The translations under genes were made by a program, and so were the position numbers. From Marinimicrococcus sp033875255 (lineage in GTDB: Bacteria; Pseudomonadota; Alphaproteobacteria; Geminicoccales; Geminicoccaceae): DNA of 39,402 nucleotides. The stretch covers positions 1 to 39,402 of the forward strand of contig JAWZSN010000037.1 in NCBI GenBank assembly GCA_033875255.1, read 5' to 3'. Under the pieces are notes generated by a model, which ran no database searches, was not told the DNA's origin, and saw only the letters and a program-made list of their open reading frames with translations. This document shows positions 32,392 through 39,402 of the stretch, in pieces. Positions within the stretch are counted from its first letter, which is position 1, and each line of letters begins with the position of its first letter.

Positions 32392-33537
32392 GGAGGCTCG
32401 GGCGGCTCGTCCTCGGGAGGCGATGCGCTTCCAGCCGAGCCCAGCTGCCCACCGGCCAGCGACGTCGCCGGCGGCGATGCCAGCCGGCCCTATCTCGGCC
32501 GGCAGATCGGCTGCCATATCTATGGCGGCGGCGTCGGCAACAACCGCTTCTCGGCCTACCACGCCTACCGGTTCCGCTGTGAATATGGCGGCAACATCAA
32601 GAGCATGCGCTGGTGGAACCGCTTCGACTGGAGACGGCCCGGCTACCATACCGGCAATGGCGGGCGCCTCTCGATCGAGATTCACAGCGATTCCGGCGGC
32701 AATCCTTCGGGCCAGGTGCTCACCAGCACCGAGGTCATCGTCGGCCCGGCGAACATCGACCGCTTTCCCGAGATCGCCTTCCGCCAGCAGGCCCGGCTCA
32801 GCCAGGGCACGGTCTACCACATCGTGTTCCGCCAGCACGCGCCGGACGAGGGGACGGTCTCGATCAACGACGTGCACTGCTTTGCCGAGCCGCAGCCGCG
32901 CACCGGCTATGGCTACTGGAAGGACAGTCTCGCCAGCATGGTCTACGGCAATGGCCGCTGGCGCGTGCTGACCGAGCAGATCCCGATCTTCGAGCTGTAC
33001 TACACCGACGGCACCGTCCGCGGTCAGTCCTGGATGAATGGCGGCCGCTCCGGCACCTCGCTGATCGAGGGCAGCTCGATCGCCTGCCAGGAGTTCCGCC
33101 CCGACGGCACCCGCGCGGTGGCGAGCATCAGCCTGTGCGCCTTCCACAAGAGCGGCAGCGGCGATCTTCAGGTGCAGCTGCGCGACGACCGCGGGAGCGT
33201 GCTCGACCAGGCCGGCATGGCATGCTCGCAGCTGGCGCAGATCGGCGGCGACTATCGTGGCCAGGGCAACATACGCTGGGCGACGGTGACCCTGCCGAGG
33301 CGCCCGACCATCTCGGCGGGACGAAGCTACTCGGTCTGGCTGTCGGCCCCCTGGGGCACGCAGTTCGGCGCCATCACCGCGCAGAAGGGCACTATCTGGG
33401 GCTTTCGCGACCCCAAGCTCTCGACCGTCGGCTATGCCTGGCGCAGCGACAATAATGGCGCTTCCTGGTCGTGGTGGCGGGTCGACGACATCTATGACCG
33501 CGAGCAGTCCCTGCCGATGATGCTCGACTTCGCCTGA
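32191..33537 (+). CDS. Tat-exported protein: CHEY module plus beta-rich region shared with the 1232-aa protein
   Basis: 448 residues; function unknown. Twin-arginine signal (SRRQLLLGG with R12-R13) ends AFA before C36. The CHEY module spans 36-62, a Ser/Gly linker 63-78, and a beta-rich region about 98-448 whose sequence recurs at residues 830-1195 of the giant protein at 35.2-38.9 kb. Shared landmarks are MRWWNRF...GNGGRLSIEIHSDSGG-NPSGQVL, the FELYYTDG stretch, a Val/Leu strand series and a Trp-rich end (GASWSWW). This region looks like two jelly-roll-type beta sandwiches and may bind glycans. ATG at 32191 has GGAGAG 7 nt upstream. Tat export implies folding, possibly with a cofactor or disulfide, before secretion. 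Expressed with the 97-aa gene. Confidence 0.82.
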   Translation: MTSSATTKRNSRRQLLLGGIALATPFLWRPREAFACHEYVSPVDGQGGCGAYRRDRDNGSYQDGSSSGGSGGSSSGGDALPAEPSCPPASDVAGGDASRPYLGRQIGCHIYGGGVGNNRFSAYHAYRFRCEYGGNIKSMRWWNRFDWRRPGYHTGNGGRLSIEIHSDSGGNPSGQVLTSTEVIVGPANIDRFPEIAFRQQARLSQGTVYHIVFRQHAPDEGTVSINDVHCFAEPQPRTGYGYWKDSLASMVYGNGRWRVLTEQIPIFELYYTDGTVRGQSWMNGGRSGTSLIEGSSIACQEFRPDGTRAVASISLCAFHKSGSGDLQVQLRDDRGSVLDQAGMACSQLAQIGGDYRGQGNIRWATVTLPRRPTISAGRSYSVWLSAPWGTQFGAITAQKGTIWGFRDPKLSTVGYAWRSDNNGASWSWWRVDDIYDREQSLPMMLDFA

Positions 33538-33584
33538 GCCTCGCCTGAGCCTCGAGAGCCTGGAGCCCATCGGGCGCCCGGGCC

Positions 33585-33776
33585 TCACGGGGCGGGCGGA
33601 TAGGCCCGATAGGCGCCACCGCGCACCAGGTTGCGGCTGGCGGCAAGACGGGTGGGCACCGCACCCTGCCTTGCCTCGGGCACCGTTTTTGGCACCGCCT
33701 GCGGGGGCCGCTCCGGCGGCCCGGCGCAGGCGGCGGCCAGAAGAACGAGCACAAGCGGCAGGCAGCGGCAGGGCAT
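33585..33776 (-). CDS. 63-residue lipoprotein candidate with the RNLVR tail
   Basis: Unrecognised. The hydrophobic N-terminus PLVLVLLAAAC contains a lipobox-like site with C17, so the mature protein is probably a lipid-anchored peptide of about 47 residues: a Pro-rich linker (18-40) followed by the tail LAASRNLVRGGAYRAY. The same tail ends the 1232-aa protein of the same operon (11 of 17 aligned positions identical by my count). ATG at 33776 is chosen because AGGAG lies 6 nt upstream; the frame continues further up without a plausible start. The ribosome site lies inside a perfect hairpin (33781-33805). It is the last gene of the leftward operon, convergent with the Tat-exported protein gene. 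Confidence 0.7.
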   Translation of the reverse strand: MPCRCLPLVLVLLAAACAGPPERPPQAVPKTVPEARQGAVPTRLAASRNLVRGGAYRAYPPAP

Positions 33777-33780
33777 CGCA

Positions 33781-33805
33781 CTCTCCTCGAAGCCATCGAG
33801 GAGAG
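33781..33805 (-). promoter_or_regulatory. Hairpin masking the ribosome site of the lipoprotein gene
   Basis: CTCTCCTCGA and TCGAGGAGAG are perfect 10-bp complements with a 5-nt loop. The downstream arm contains the GAGGAG Shine-Dalgarno sequence, and the ATG is 4 nt beyond the stem. In mRNA the hairpin would block ribosome entry unless opened by a ribosome, protein or temperature. Confidence 0.65.
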
Positions 33806-33830
33806 CGCGCCCTGCCGTACGCCGCAAGCC

Positions 33831-35165
33831 TCAGCCGCCGGCGAGCCGGCCGACCACCAGCACATGGCGGCCCCACACGATCATCTCCTCGCGGGCATCG
33901 CCCAGAAGATCGCCGGTCACCGGGAAGGGGCTCCACTGGTCGAAGCGGTGCAGGCTGCGCTCGGCCGCGTCGAGCTCCTGCAGCGGCCGGTACCAGTCGG
34001 GGCGCAGCAGGACGGTGCCGGCCCAGTCCATCACCCAACCCTCGCCGAGGCAGACCTTGTCGGGAGCGATGGCGTCGGGCCGGCAGTTCATGAGGGGGTG
34101 CATGGTGATCCCCAAGGGCTCCACCTCGAGCGAGCGCACGATCGTGCCGTCGGCGCGCACGAAATCGTAGATGCGCGGCAGGCCGCTGCCGGCCCCGCCG
34201 CGGCCGATCACCAGCTCGAGGCCCGGACTGCCGGGATCGAACGCGCCCGCCACCACGTGCTGCGGGTCGGGTATCAGAGCCGGATCGAGGCTCCAGATCC
34301 GGCTGCAGTCGCCGGCGTCGAACAGGGCCGCCCCGCTGGCGCCCACCGCCACCATCTCGAGGCCCGGTCGGGAAGGCAGGATGTCGGCCACTTGTGCCGA
34401 ATCGACATGGTCGGTGGCCGGCCAGCCCTCCAGCGAGCAGGTGAGGCTGCCGCCGGCGGCGAGCCGATGCTTTCCTGCGAAGAGCGCCTCGATCCTGCCG
34501 TCGCCGTCCGCGTCGATACCGTGAAACCAGTGCCCGGCCTCGGGCGTGCGCGCCTGCCAGAGCTGGCCAAGATTGGCGTCGTAGGCGCGGACCGCGGAGA
34601 GATACTCGACATCGTCGGTCTCGCCGGGGAGCCGCTCGAATCCGGCGTCGACGGCGCGCAGCGGCACCAGCAGGGTGGGGACACCGGCAGCGCTGCCCGG
34701 CCGCTCGAGGAAGAACAGCGCCACGTGGCAGGCTTCCCACAGCGGGCTCGGCAGGCGGACCTCGCGCTTCACCCGGCCGTCGCGGCCGTCGCTCACCTGC
34801 AGCCACAAGGAGCCGTCACGCTCCCAGCAGTGCAGCAGCTCGTCGCGGCCGTCGCCGTCGACATCCCAGGCGGCGTAGTGGTCGATATAGGTCCAGCGGT
34901 CGTGGCGGTAGCCCGCCGGGTTGACGCGTTCCCAGAGCTTCGTGCCGTCCTGGCGGAACACCCGCAGCAAGCGGCGGCCGTTCCAGTGGGCATATTCGGG
35001 CACCCCGTCGCCGTCGACATCGAGCGGCAGCACCTCGCCGCGGGCGTTCAAGGTGCCGTCGCCGTCGAGCGGGATCACCAGCGCCGGCTGCATGGCCAGC
35101 GGGGCCGCCGGGGCAGGGCATGCCAGCAGGAGAAGCGGCAGGAGAAGAAGCGCCAGTCGGGACAT
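33831..35165 (-). CDS. Exported FG-GAP/VCBS-type repeat protein, probable lipoprotein
   Basis: 444 residues. The signal sequence is LALLLLPLLLLAC followed by PAPAA, allowing either lipidation at C16 or signal peptidase I cleavage. The mature part has repeated DxDxDG calcium-loop motifs typical of FG-GAP beta-propeller blades: D49-D53 (DVDGDGVPEY), D101-D105 (DVDGDGRDEL), D218-D222 (DADGDGRIEA), and a worn copy near the end (GDLLGDAREE). Strand pattern and length suit a seven-bladed propeller of the kind found in surface and glycan-binding proteins. ATG at 35165 has GGAG 7 nt upstream. It begins 58 bp after the 1232-aa gene and ends 54 bp before the lipoprotein candidate, so the three are probably one operon. 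No enzyme motif seen. Confidence 0.85.
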   Translation of the reverse strand: MSRLALLLLPLLLLACPAPAAPLAMQPALVIPLDGDGTLNARGEVLPLDVDGDGVPEYAHWNGRRLLRVFRQDGTKLWERVNPAGYRHDRWTYIDHYAAWDVDGDGRDELLHCWERDGSLWLQVSDGRDGRVKREVRLPSPLWEACHVALFFLERPGSAAGVPTLLVPLRAVDAGFERLPGETDDVEYLSAVRAYDANLGQLWQARTPEAGHWFHGIDADGDGRIEALFAGKHRLAAGGSLTCSLEGWPATDHVDSAQVADILPSRPGLEMVAVGASGAALFDAGDCSRIWSLDPALIPDPQHVVAGAFDPGSPGLELVIGRGGAGSGLPRIYDFVRADGTIVRSLEVEPLGITMHPLMNCRPDAIAPDKVCLGEGWVMDWAGTVLLRPDWYRPLQELDAAERSLHRFDQWSPFPVTGDLLGDAREEMIVWGRHVLVVGRLAGG

Positions 35166-35223
35166 GCAGGATCTCCGCGTCCGGTGGATCATCGTTGCAC
35201 CCGGGATGCCGGCCTGGCCGGCC

Positions 35224-38200
35224 TCAATAGGTGCGATGGGCGGCGCTGCGCACCAGGTTGCGATGCGCCATCAGCCGCGGATCGCCCCGGCCGTCCGGCG
35301 GCGGGGCCGCCGGGGGCGGCGGCGTGCCGGGCAGGGCCAGGGCGAAGGCGAGCGGCAGGAGACAGTCCTGGCGGGCCACCCCCGGCGCCTCCTTGGTGTC
35401 GTCCCAGCCGCGCCAGGTGCGGCCGCCGTCCTGGCTCACCTCGGCCACCGCCTCCTCCCAGCGCTCGCGGCTGCGCGAGCCGTGCGCCCGCGGATCGGCC
35501 TGCTGCACGGCATGGACCCGGTAGCTGCCGGAAGCGCAGCTCAGCCGCAGGGCGTAGCGGCGGTCCGCCGCCAGGAGGCGCGGGGCGGCGAAGGCATGGT
35601 AGCGCCACGCGGCCGGCGGGCTCGCCGGATCGCCCATCCAGGTAAGGCTGTTGGCGGTCCGCGGCAGGGCGCTGCGGGGCAGCTCGAGCTGCTCGATCAG
35701 GCCGCTTTCGAGATCCTCGAGGCGCAGCAGCAGCGGGCTCGGCGCGCCATCGGTCCACCAGGCGCGCAGCCATACGCCCTCCGCCATCCGCGGCGAGCCG
35801 CGCAGGGTGAAGCGCTGGCGGGCCATCACCGAGCCGCCCAGATCCTTCCTGAAGCCGCCCGAGGAGAACACCACCGGGCAGCCGGTGACCAGCCCGTCGG
35901 CCCAGGAAAGCTCGAGAAAGCCGCCATGCTCGGCGCGGCACTCCCAGCTGCCGTCCGAGCGCCGGCGCAGGACCGGCTGGCGGTCGCCCTCGAAAGGCCC
36001 GCCATGGAGCTCCTGGCCATAAGGAATGGGCGAGTAGGCATAGTGGAAGTCCACCGAGACCGTGCCGCTGGTACCCACCTGGTACCAGACCAGGTGGTAG
36101 GCCCGGCCGGCCTCGAGCGGCACCGGCGCCAGAAAGCGCCATTGCGGGAAGAAGCCTTGGCTCACCGGGGCGCCGGCTCCGCCATTGACCGCGGTCTCGC
36201 CCAGCACCTCGCCCGAGGGCAGGCCGCCGGCGTCGCTCTCCACGCGCACCACCACCTTCCCGCCGTCGCCCGAGCTATAGCCCGAGGCCCCGGCCACGTT
36301 CTGGTAGCGGTTGTGCCAGCGCAGGGCCGTGAGCGCGCCGCTGCGCTCGGCGACGATGCGCTTGGCAGCCGGCCGGCCCGGGTAGAACTGCACCTCCGAG
36401 ACGGTGTCGCACATGTAAGGATTGCCGTGGAGCCGGCCGCCGAAGGGCTGGTCGGCGGGCTCCGGGGACGGGGCCTCGGCGGCATCGACCTCGAGCAGGG
36501 CGACGGCCTCCGAGCGGCTCCCGTCGCGCTCGAGGGCGAAGAGAAGGTCGAGCCGACCAAGGAAGCCCGCTGGCGGCGTCACCTGCAAAAGCTGCCTGCC
36601 GTCCTCGCCGGTCACGATGGAAGCCGTGCCCTGCGCCGGCGGCCGCACGACGAGAAGGCTCGCCCCCTGGGCGTCGCGGGCGGCGGCCAGCGGATCGAGC
36701 AGGGCAGGCAGGCCCGGCGCCAGCCGTGCTTCCAGTGGCATCGCCACGGGACCGCCACCTTCCGCACCGAACGCTTCCTCGGCGCCGAGGGCGGCGAAGG
36801 CCTGCGGCTCGCGCAGATTGCGGGCAAGCGCGGCGATCCTCGCGGCCGAGGGGGCACGGGCGGCGAGCCGCACCCCGCCCAAAAGCCCCTGCCACTTGCC
36901 ACTCTGCGCCTGGCGCGGCCCGTTGCCCAGGCGCAGCGGCCCGGGGCCCGGCCGGGTCGGACCCAAAAGGCCGGCGCCGGTCAGGTGCGAGGCGGAATCG
37001 AGCACGCCGTCGAGATAAAGGCTGGTTCCCTGGCCGCGCCGCCAGACCAGCAGGAGATGGCGGGCTTCCAGCCCGGCCCGGCCGGCGGCGCTCTCGTGGA
37101 TCAGCCTTCCGTCGGCCAGCGCCAGCTCGATGGTGAAGCAGCGCGGTGCGCCGCCGTAGAAGCCGGCATCGTTGTGGCGCAGCACGAGGCCGCAATCGGC
37201 GTCGCGGCCGGTGATGGCGCCTACCGCGAGGATACCCTGGTCGCTGTCGAGCCGCTCGCTGTCGAGCCACAGCTCGACGGCGAGCGCGTCGTGGCCGTCG
37301 AGGAACGAGGGATCATCGAGGAGGAGCTCGCTGGCGGTGCCATCGAACCGGCCGGCCGGGCCGAAGGCGCCCTCGGCAGGCACCGGCGCGGTGCCGGCAA
37401 GATCGCGGCCCCGGCCGCTGCGGTCGCCCGCCCCGGGCAGGTGCCAGACCGCCAGATGGTCGCGCCACACCGAAGCCGGATCGGCCTCGTCGGCAAGAAG
37501 CCCGGCCTTGCCGTAATAGCAAAAGAGCTCGAGATCCTCGCCGGCCGGCAGCACCGGCAGCCGCACCCAGGCCCGCAGCCGTCCGGCCTGCGGATCCCAG
37601 CGCTCGACATCGTGGACAAGGCGGGTGCCGTCGGCCAGCTCGAAACGCAGGTCGCGCCCAGCCGCATCGGCCAGCCCGCCGCCCAGCTCCTGCGGCCGCA
37701 GCCAGCCCCCCTCCGCCTCGATCAGTAGCGGAAAGCCCTCGAGCCGCTCGCTGCTGCGCCCGGCCGGCACGACCAGAAGGCGACGTCTGGCATAGCCGTT
37801 GAGCCAGGCGCTCGGGGAAGCCGGAGCCCCGACCGTGACCCGCACCGTGCCGCGGGCGGCAGCGCCCTTGGAATCACGCAGCGTGTAGGAAAACTGGTCC
37901 TCGCCGGTAAAGCCCGCTTCCGGCGTGTAGGTGACACGTCCGCTGCCGCCCAGCAGCAGGCTGCCATGCGCCGGCAGGCCCAGCGCCACCAGCGTGAGCG
38001 GCCCGCCCTCGGGATCGAGATCGTTGGCGAGAAGGTCGATGCTCACCGGTGTGCCGGCCTCGGTGACGGCGAGATCGTCCACCGCCACGGGTGGCGCGTT
38101 GAGGGCCTCGACGGCGATCAGCGCCGTGCCGGTGGCGGTCCCGCCGGCCTCGTCGGCGACGGTCCAGGAGAATCCGTCCTCGCCCTCGAAGCCGGGATCG

Positions 38201-38922
38201 GGGGTGTAGGTGACGCGGCCCCTGGAGCCGGTCTCGAGCCTGCCATGCGCCGGCACGCCCAGCCCCGTCAGGGTGAGCGGGCCGCCCTCGGGATCCTGCG
38301 CATGGGCGAACAGGTCGAGCTCCACCGGCAGGCCCGGCCGGGTTGCCATGGCGATGGCGCCGGCCGTCGGCGGCCGGTCGGCGCCGGCCACCGTGACGGT
38401 GACGGTAGCGTGGGCGAAGCCGCCGCGCCCGTCGCCGACCCGGTAGGTGAAGCGGTCGGTGCCGGTGAAGCCGCGGGCCGGCAGGTAGCGTAGCGTCTGC
38501 TGCGGCGTCACCGCGACGCTGCCGTGCCCGGGCATGTCGAGGGCCGCGAGGTGCAGCGGATTGCCGTCCGGATCGGTGTCGTTGGCCAGCACCGGAATAT
38601 CGACAGGGCTGCCCGGGTCGGTGCGCGCCTCGTCGTCGTTGGCCGCCGGCGGCCGGTTGGCGGGGACGACCTCGACCGTCACCCGGCCCTGGGCGGTAGC
38701 ACCGGCCGCGTCGCGGAGCGTGTAGGAAAACCCGTCCTCGCCGGAAAAGCCTTCGGCCGGCACATAGGTCAGGCTGCCGTCGGGATGGACCGTGAGGGTG
38801 CCGAAGCCCGGCTCCTCGACGGCGGCCAGGATCAGTCCCTGGCCTAGATCGTTGGCCAGGGGGGCGATGACCACCGGGGTCTGCGGGGCGGTTCGGGCGA
38901 GATCGGGCAAGGCGGTAGGCAA
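35224..38922 (-). CDS. 1232-residue leaderless multidomain surface protein (tandem cadherin-like, DUF2341, LamG, beta-rich, RNLVR tail)
   Basis: Domains in order: four cadherin-like/tandem-95 repeats at about 11-86, 91-179, 184-272 and 277-365 (VLANDTDPDG, GFTGTDRFTY patterns); DUF2341-like at about 373-475 (WLNGYARRRLLV, FPLLIEAEG); a concanavalin/LamG-like domain at 485-715 (RFDGTASELLLDD, LYLDGVLDS); another repeat-like segment 725-812; a beta-rich region 830-1195 shared with the Tat-exported protein; Pro linker 1198-1214; tail RLMAHRNLVRSAAHRTY. TTG at 38922 has AGAGGAG 8 nt upstream, so there is no N-terminal signal peptide, and I see no RTX nonapeptides. Export may be by type I secretion or a route using the C-terminus. 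It resembles adhesins and matrix proteins. First gene of a three-gene operon. Confidence 0.85.
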   Translation of the reverse strand: MPTALPDLARTAPQTPVVIAPLANDLGQGLILAAVEEPGFGTLTVHPDGSLTYVPAEGFSGEDGFSYTLRDAAGATAQGRVTVEVVPANRPPAANDDEARTDPGSPVDIPVLANDTDPDGNPLHLAALDMPGHGSVAVTPQQTLRYLPARGFTGTDRFTYRVGDGRGGFAHATVTVTVAGADRPPTAGAIAMATRPGLPVELDLFAHAQDPEGGPLTLTGLGVPAHGRLETGSRGRVTYTPDPGFEGEDGFSWTVADEAGGTATGTALIAVEALNAPPVAVDDLAVTEAGTPVSIDLLANDLDPEGGPLTLVALGLPAHGSLLLGGSGRVTYTPEAGFTGEDQFSYTLRDSKGAAARGTVRVTVGAPASPSAWLNGYARRRLLVVPAGRSSERLEGFPLLIEAEGGWLRPQELGGGLADAAGRDLRFELADGTRLVHDVERWDPQAGRLRAWVRLPVLPAGEDLELFCYYGKAGLLADEADPASVWRDHLAVWHLPGAGDRSGRGRDLAGTAPVPAEGAFGPAGRFDGTASELLLDDPSFLDGHDALAVELWLDSERLDSDQGILAVGAITGRDADCGLVLRHNDAGFYGGAPRCFTIELALADGRLIHESAAGRAGLEARHLLLVWRRGQGTSLYLDGVLDSASHLTGAGLLGPTRPGPGPLRLGNGPRQAQSGKWQGLLGGVRLAARAPSAARIAALARNLREPQAFAALGAEEAFGAEGGGPVAMPLEARLAPGLPALLDPLAAARDAQGASLLVVRPPAQGTASIVTGEDGRQLLQVTPPAGFLGRLDLLFALERDGSRSEAVALLEVDAAEAPSPEPADQPFGGRLHGNPYMCDTVSEVQFYPGRPAAKRIVAERSGALTALRWHNRYQNVAGASGYSSGDGGKVVVRVESDAGGLPSGEVLGETAVNGGAGAPVSQGFFPQWRFLAPVPLEAGRAYHLVWYQVGTSGTVSVDFHYAYSPIPYGQELHGGPFEGDRQPVLRRRSDGSWECRAEHGGFLELSWADGLVTGCPVVFSSGGFRKDLGGSVMARQRFTLRGSPRMAEGVWLRAWWTDGAPSPLLLRLEDLESGLIEQLELPRSALPRTANSLTWMGDPASPPAAWRYHAFAAPRLLAADRRYALRLSCASGSYRVHAVQQADPRAHGSRSRERWEEAVAEVSQDGGRTWRGWDDTKEAPGVARQDCLLPLAFALALPGTPPPPAAPPPDGRGDPRLMAHRNLVRSAAHRTY

Positions 38923-38961
38923 GGCCGGGGCTCCTCTGCGAGGCGGGGCCGATGGCAGAGG

Positions 38962-38990
38962 ATTATGTATTATTTCCTATTTTAATGCAA
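38962..38990 (-). promoter_or_regulatory. Candidate promoter of the surface-protein operon
   Basis: On the minus strand, TTGCAT (38990-38985), a 17-bp AT-rich spacer and CATAAT (38967-38962) resemble sigma-70 hexamers (3 of 6 and 5 of 6). The -10 element lies 39 bp upstream of the TTG start. Confidence 0.5.
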
Positions 38991-39000
38991 CATGATCCTA

Positions 39001-39307
39001 GCGCTTTACCTGTTCCCCTGTGGCGCCGCGGCAGGCCGGGACTGATGCCGGCATCAGTCATCAGCCGGTCGATCAACTCAGCCGCGCGAATCGCCCCGCG
39101 GAATTTCTGGCCCGGCCGGGATCGCGAGTGCTGAGGCTGATGCCGCCAGGTCTGCCGGCCTGGACTCTCAGAGCCGGCGCAAACCCTTGAGGAATAGCGA
39201 TTTTCGGCTGATGATGCCAATTTTTTGACATAATATGTCTTACGCATATTGATGCCACCACATGCTCGTCCTGTCCGGCTTTGTTCTGGTTTTTCTGTTA
39301 GACGCGC
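39001..39307. other. Intergenic stretch with a 13-bp palindrome
   Basis: I see no gene in this stretch; short frames on either strand lack ribosome sites and recognisable sequence. GACATA-A-TATGTC at 39227-39239 is a perfect palindrome. TATTAT on the minus strand (39235-39230) overlaps it and could be a -10 element with GTGGCA 17 bp upstream, which would place an operator over a second leftward promoter. This is weak evidence. Confidence 0.4.
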
Positions 39308-39342
39308 AAAGGCCCGCTGTCATTTCTGACAGCGGGCCTTTT
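39308..39342 (-). terminator. Strong intrinsic terminator after tRNA-fMet
   Basis: AAAGGCCCGCTGTCA (39308-39322) and its exact complement (39327-39341) form a 15-bp stem with a TTTC/GAAA loop. A-rich and T-rich flanks allow action in both directions. It lies 9 bp beyond the tRNA CCA end, as expected at the close of a stable-RNA operon. Confidence 0.92.
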
Positions 39343-39350
39343 GCGGTGTC

Positions 39351-39402
<52 letters not shown>

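Noticed and set aside
33531..33552. 11-bp tandem duplication (CGCCTGAGCCT) over the stop codon of the Tat-exported protein gene
   Set aside because: It is real but short, and probably a slippage product with no evident role.
35224..38922. RTX toxin or LapA-type adhesin identity for the giant protein
   Set aside because: No GGxGxDxUx nonapeptides and no N-terminal retention module. DAAG occurs at 71-74 and 419-422, but this is not the usual T/P/A-AA-G cleavage site.
19778..38922. A PEP-CTERM/exosortase system
   Set aside because: The FemAB-like and amidotransferase genes recall such loci, but there is no exosortase, and the RNLVR tails lack the PEP motif and the transmembrane helix.
38963..39261. 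Short minus-strand frames between the giant gene and the tRNA
   Set aside because: No ribosome site, no recognisable sequence, and they cross the promoter region of the surface-protein operon.

Overview
The window is about 39.4 kb of very GC-rich DNA with long, tightly packed genes and high GC at third codon positions. The gene families point to an alphaproteobacterium of the Rhodospirillales/Geminicoccales kind: an N-acetylglutaminylglutamine amide (NAGGN) osmolyte operon, an alphaproteobacterial-type RepA with iterons, and an initiator tRNA of the kind that closes alphaproteobacterial rRNA operons. This placement is inference; no species can be named from the sequence.

Layout. Positions 0.3-3.2 kb hold two glycosyltransferases (membrane GT39-like and cytosolic GT4-like). 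Positions 3.2-10.3 kb hold a c-di-GMP and signalling block: a REC-EAL phosphodiesterase, a GAF-PAS-GGDEF-EAL protein with a damaged EAL site, a membrane sensor histidine kinase, an unrecognised 89-aa protein and a LapG-like periplasmic cysteine protease. The last three form an operon. Positions 10.5-12.0 kb are a plasmid-type replication module: repA plus an origin with six upstream iterons and two perfect DnaA boxes. Positions 12.1-16.9 kb are the NAGGN operon (asnO, ngg, M42 peptidase). Then come a sugar aminotransferase (17.1-18.3 kb) and a small partition locus (parA plus a ribbon-helix-helix partner, 18.4-19.5 kb) with repeats upstream that could be its centromere or operator.

Positions 19.8-31.6 kb are a surface-polysaccharide locus: asparagine synthase-like amidotransferase, GT4, FemAB/GNAT-like transferase, polytopic nucleotide-sugar 4,6-dehydratase, membrane-fused spermidine synthase-like protein, O-antigen ligase/polymerase-like protein and a Wzx-like flippase. 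No priming glycosyltransferase or Wzc/Wza export proteins are present, so the pathway must be completed elsewhere.

Positions 31.8-38.9 kb are the least explained part: five predicted exported or surface proteins in two convergent units. Two plus-strand genes share a duplicated Cys-His-Glu-Tyr module; one also carries a roughly 350-residue beta-rich region that recurs at the C-terminal end of a 1232-aa leaderless multidomain protein on the minus strand. That giant and a 63-residue lipoprotein candidate of the same operon end in the same short tail after a Pro-rich linker. I consider this set, beside a polysaccharide locus and in a window with c-di-GMP enzymes and a LapG-like protease, the best candidate for an undescribed surface system.

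The right edge holds a perfect intrinsic terminator and the 3' part of an initiator tRNA-fMet. In alphaproteobacteria this tRNA commonly follows the 5S rRNA gene, so an rRNA operon probably lies just outside. Iteron replication and partition genes close to a probable rrn operon suggest a chromid or a plasmid integrated in the chromosome.
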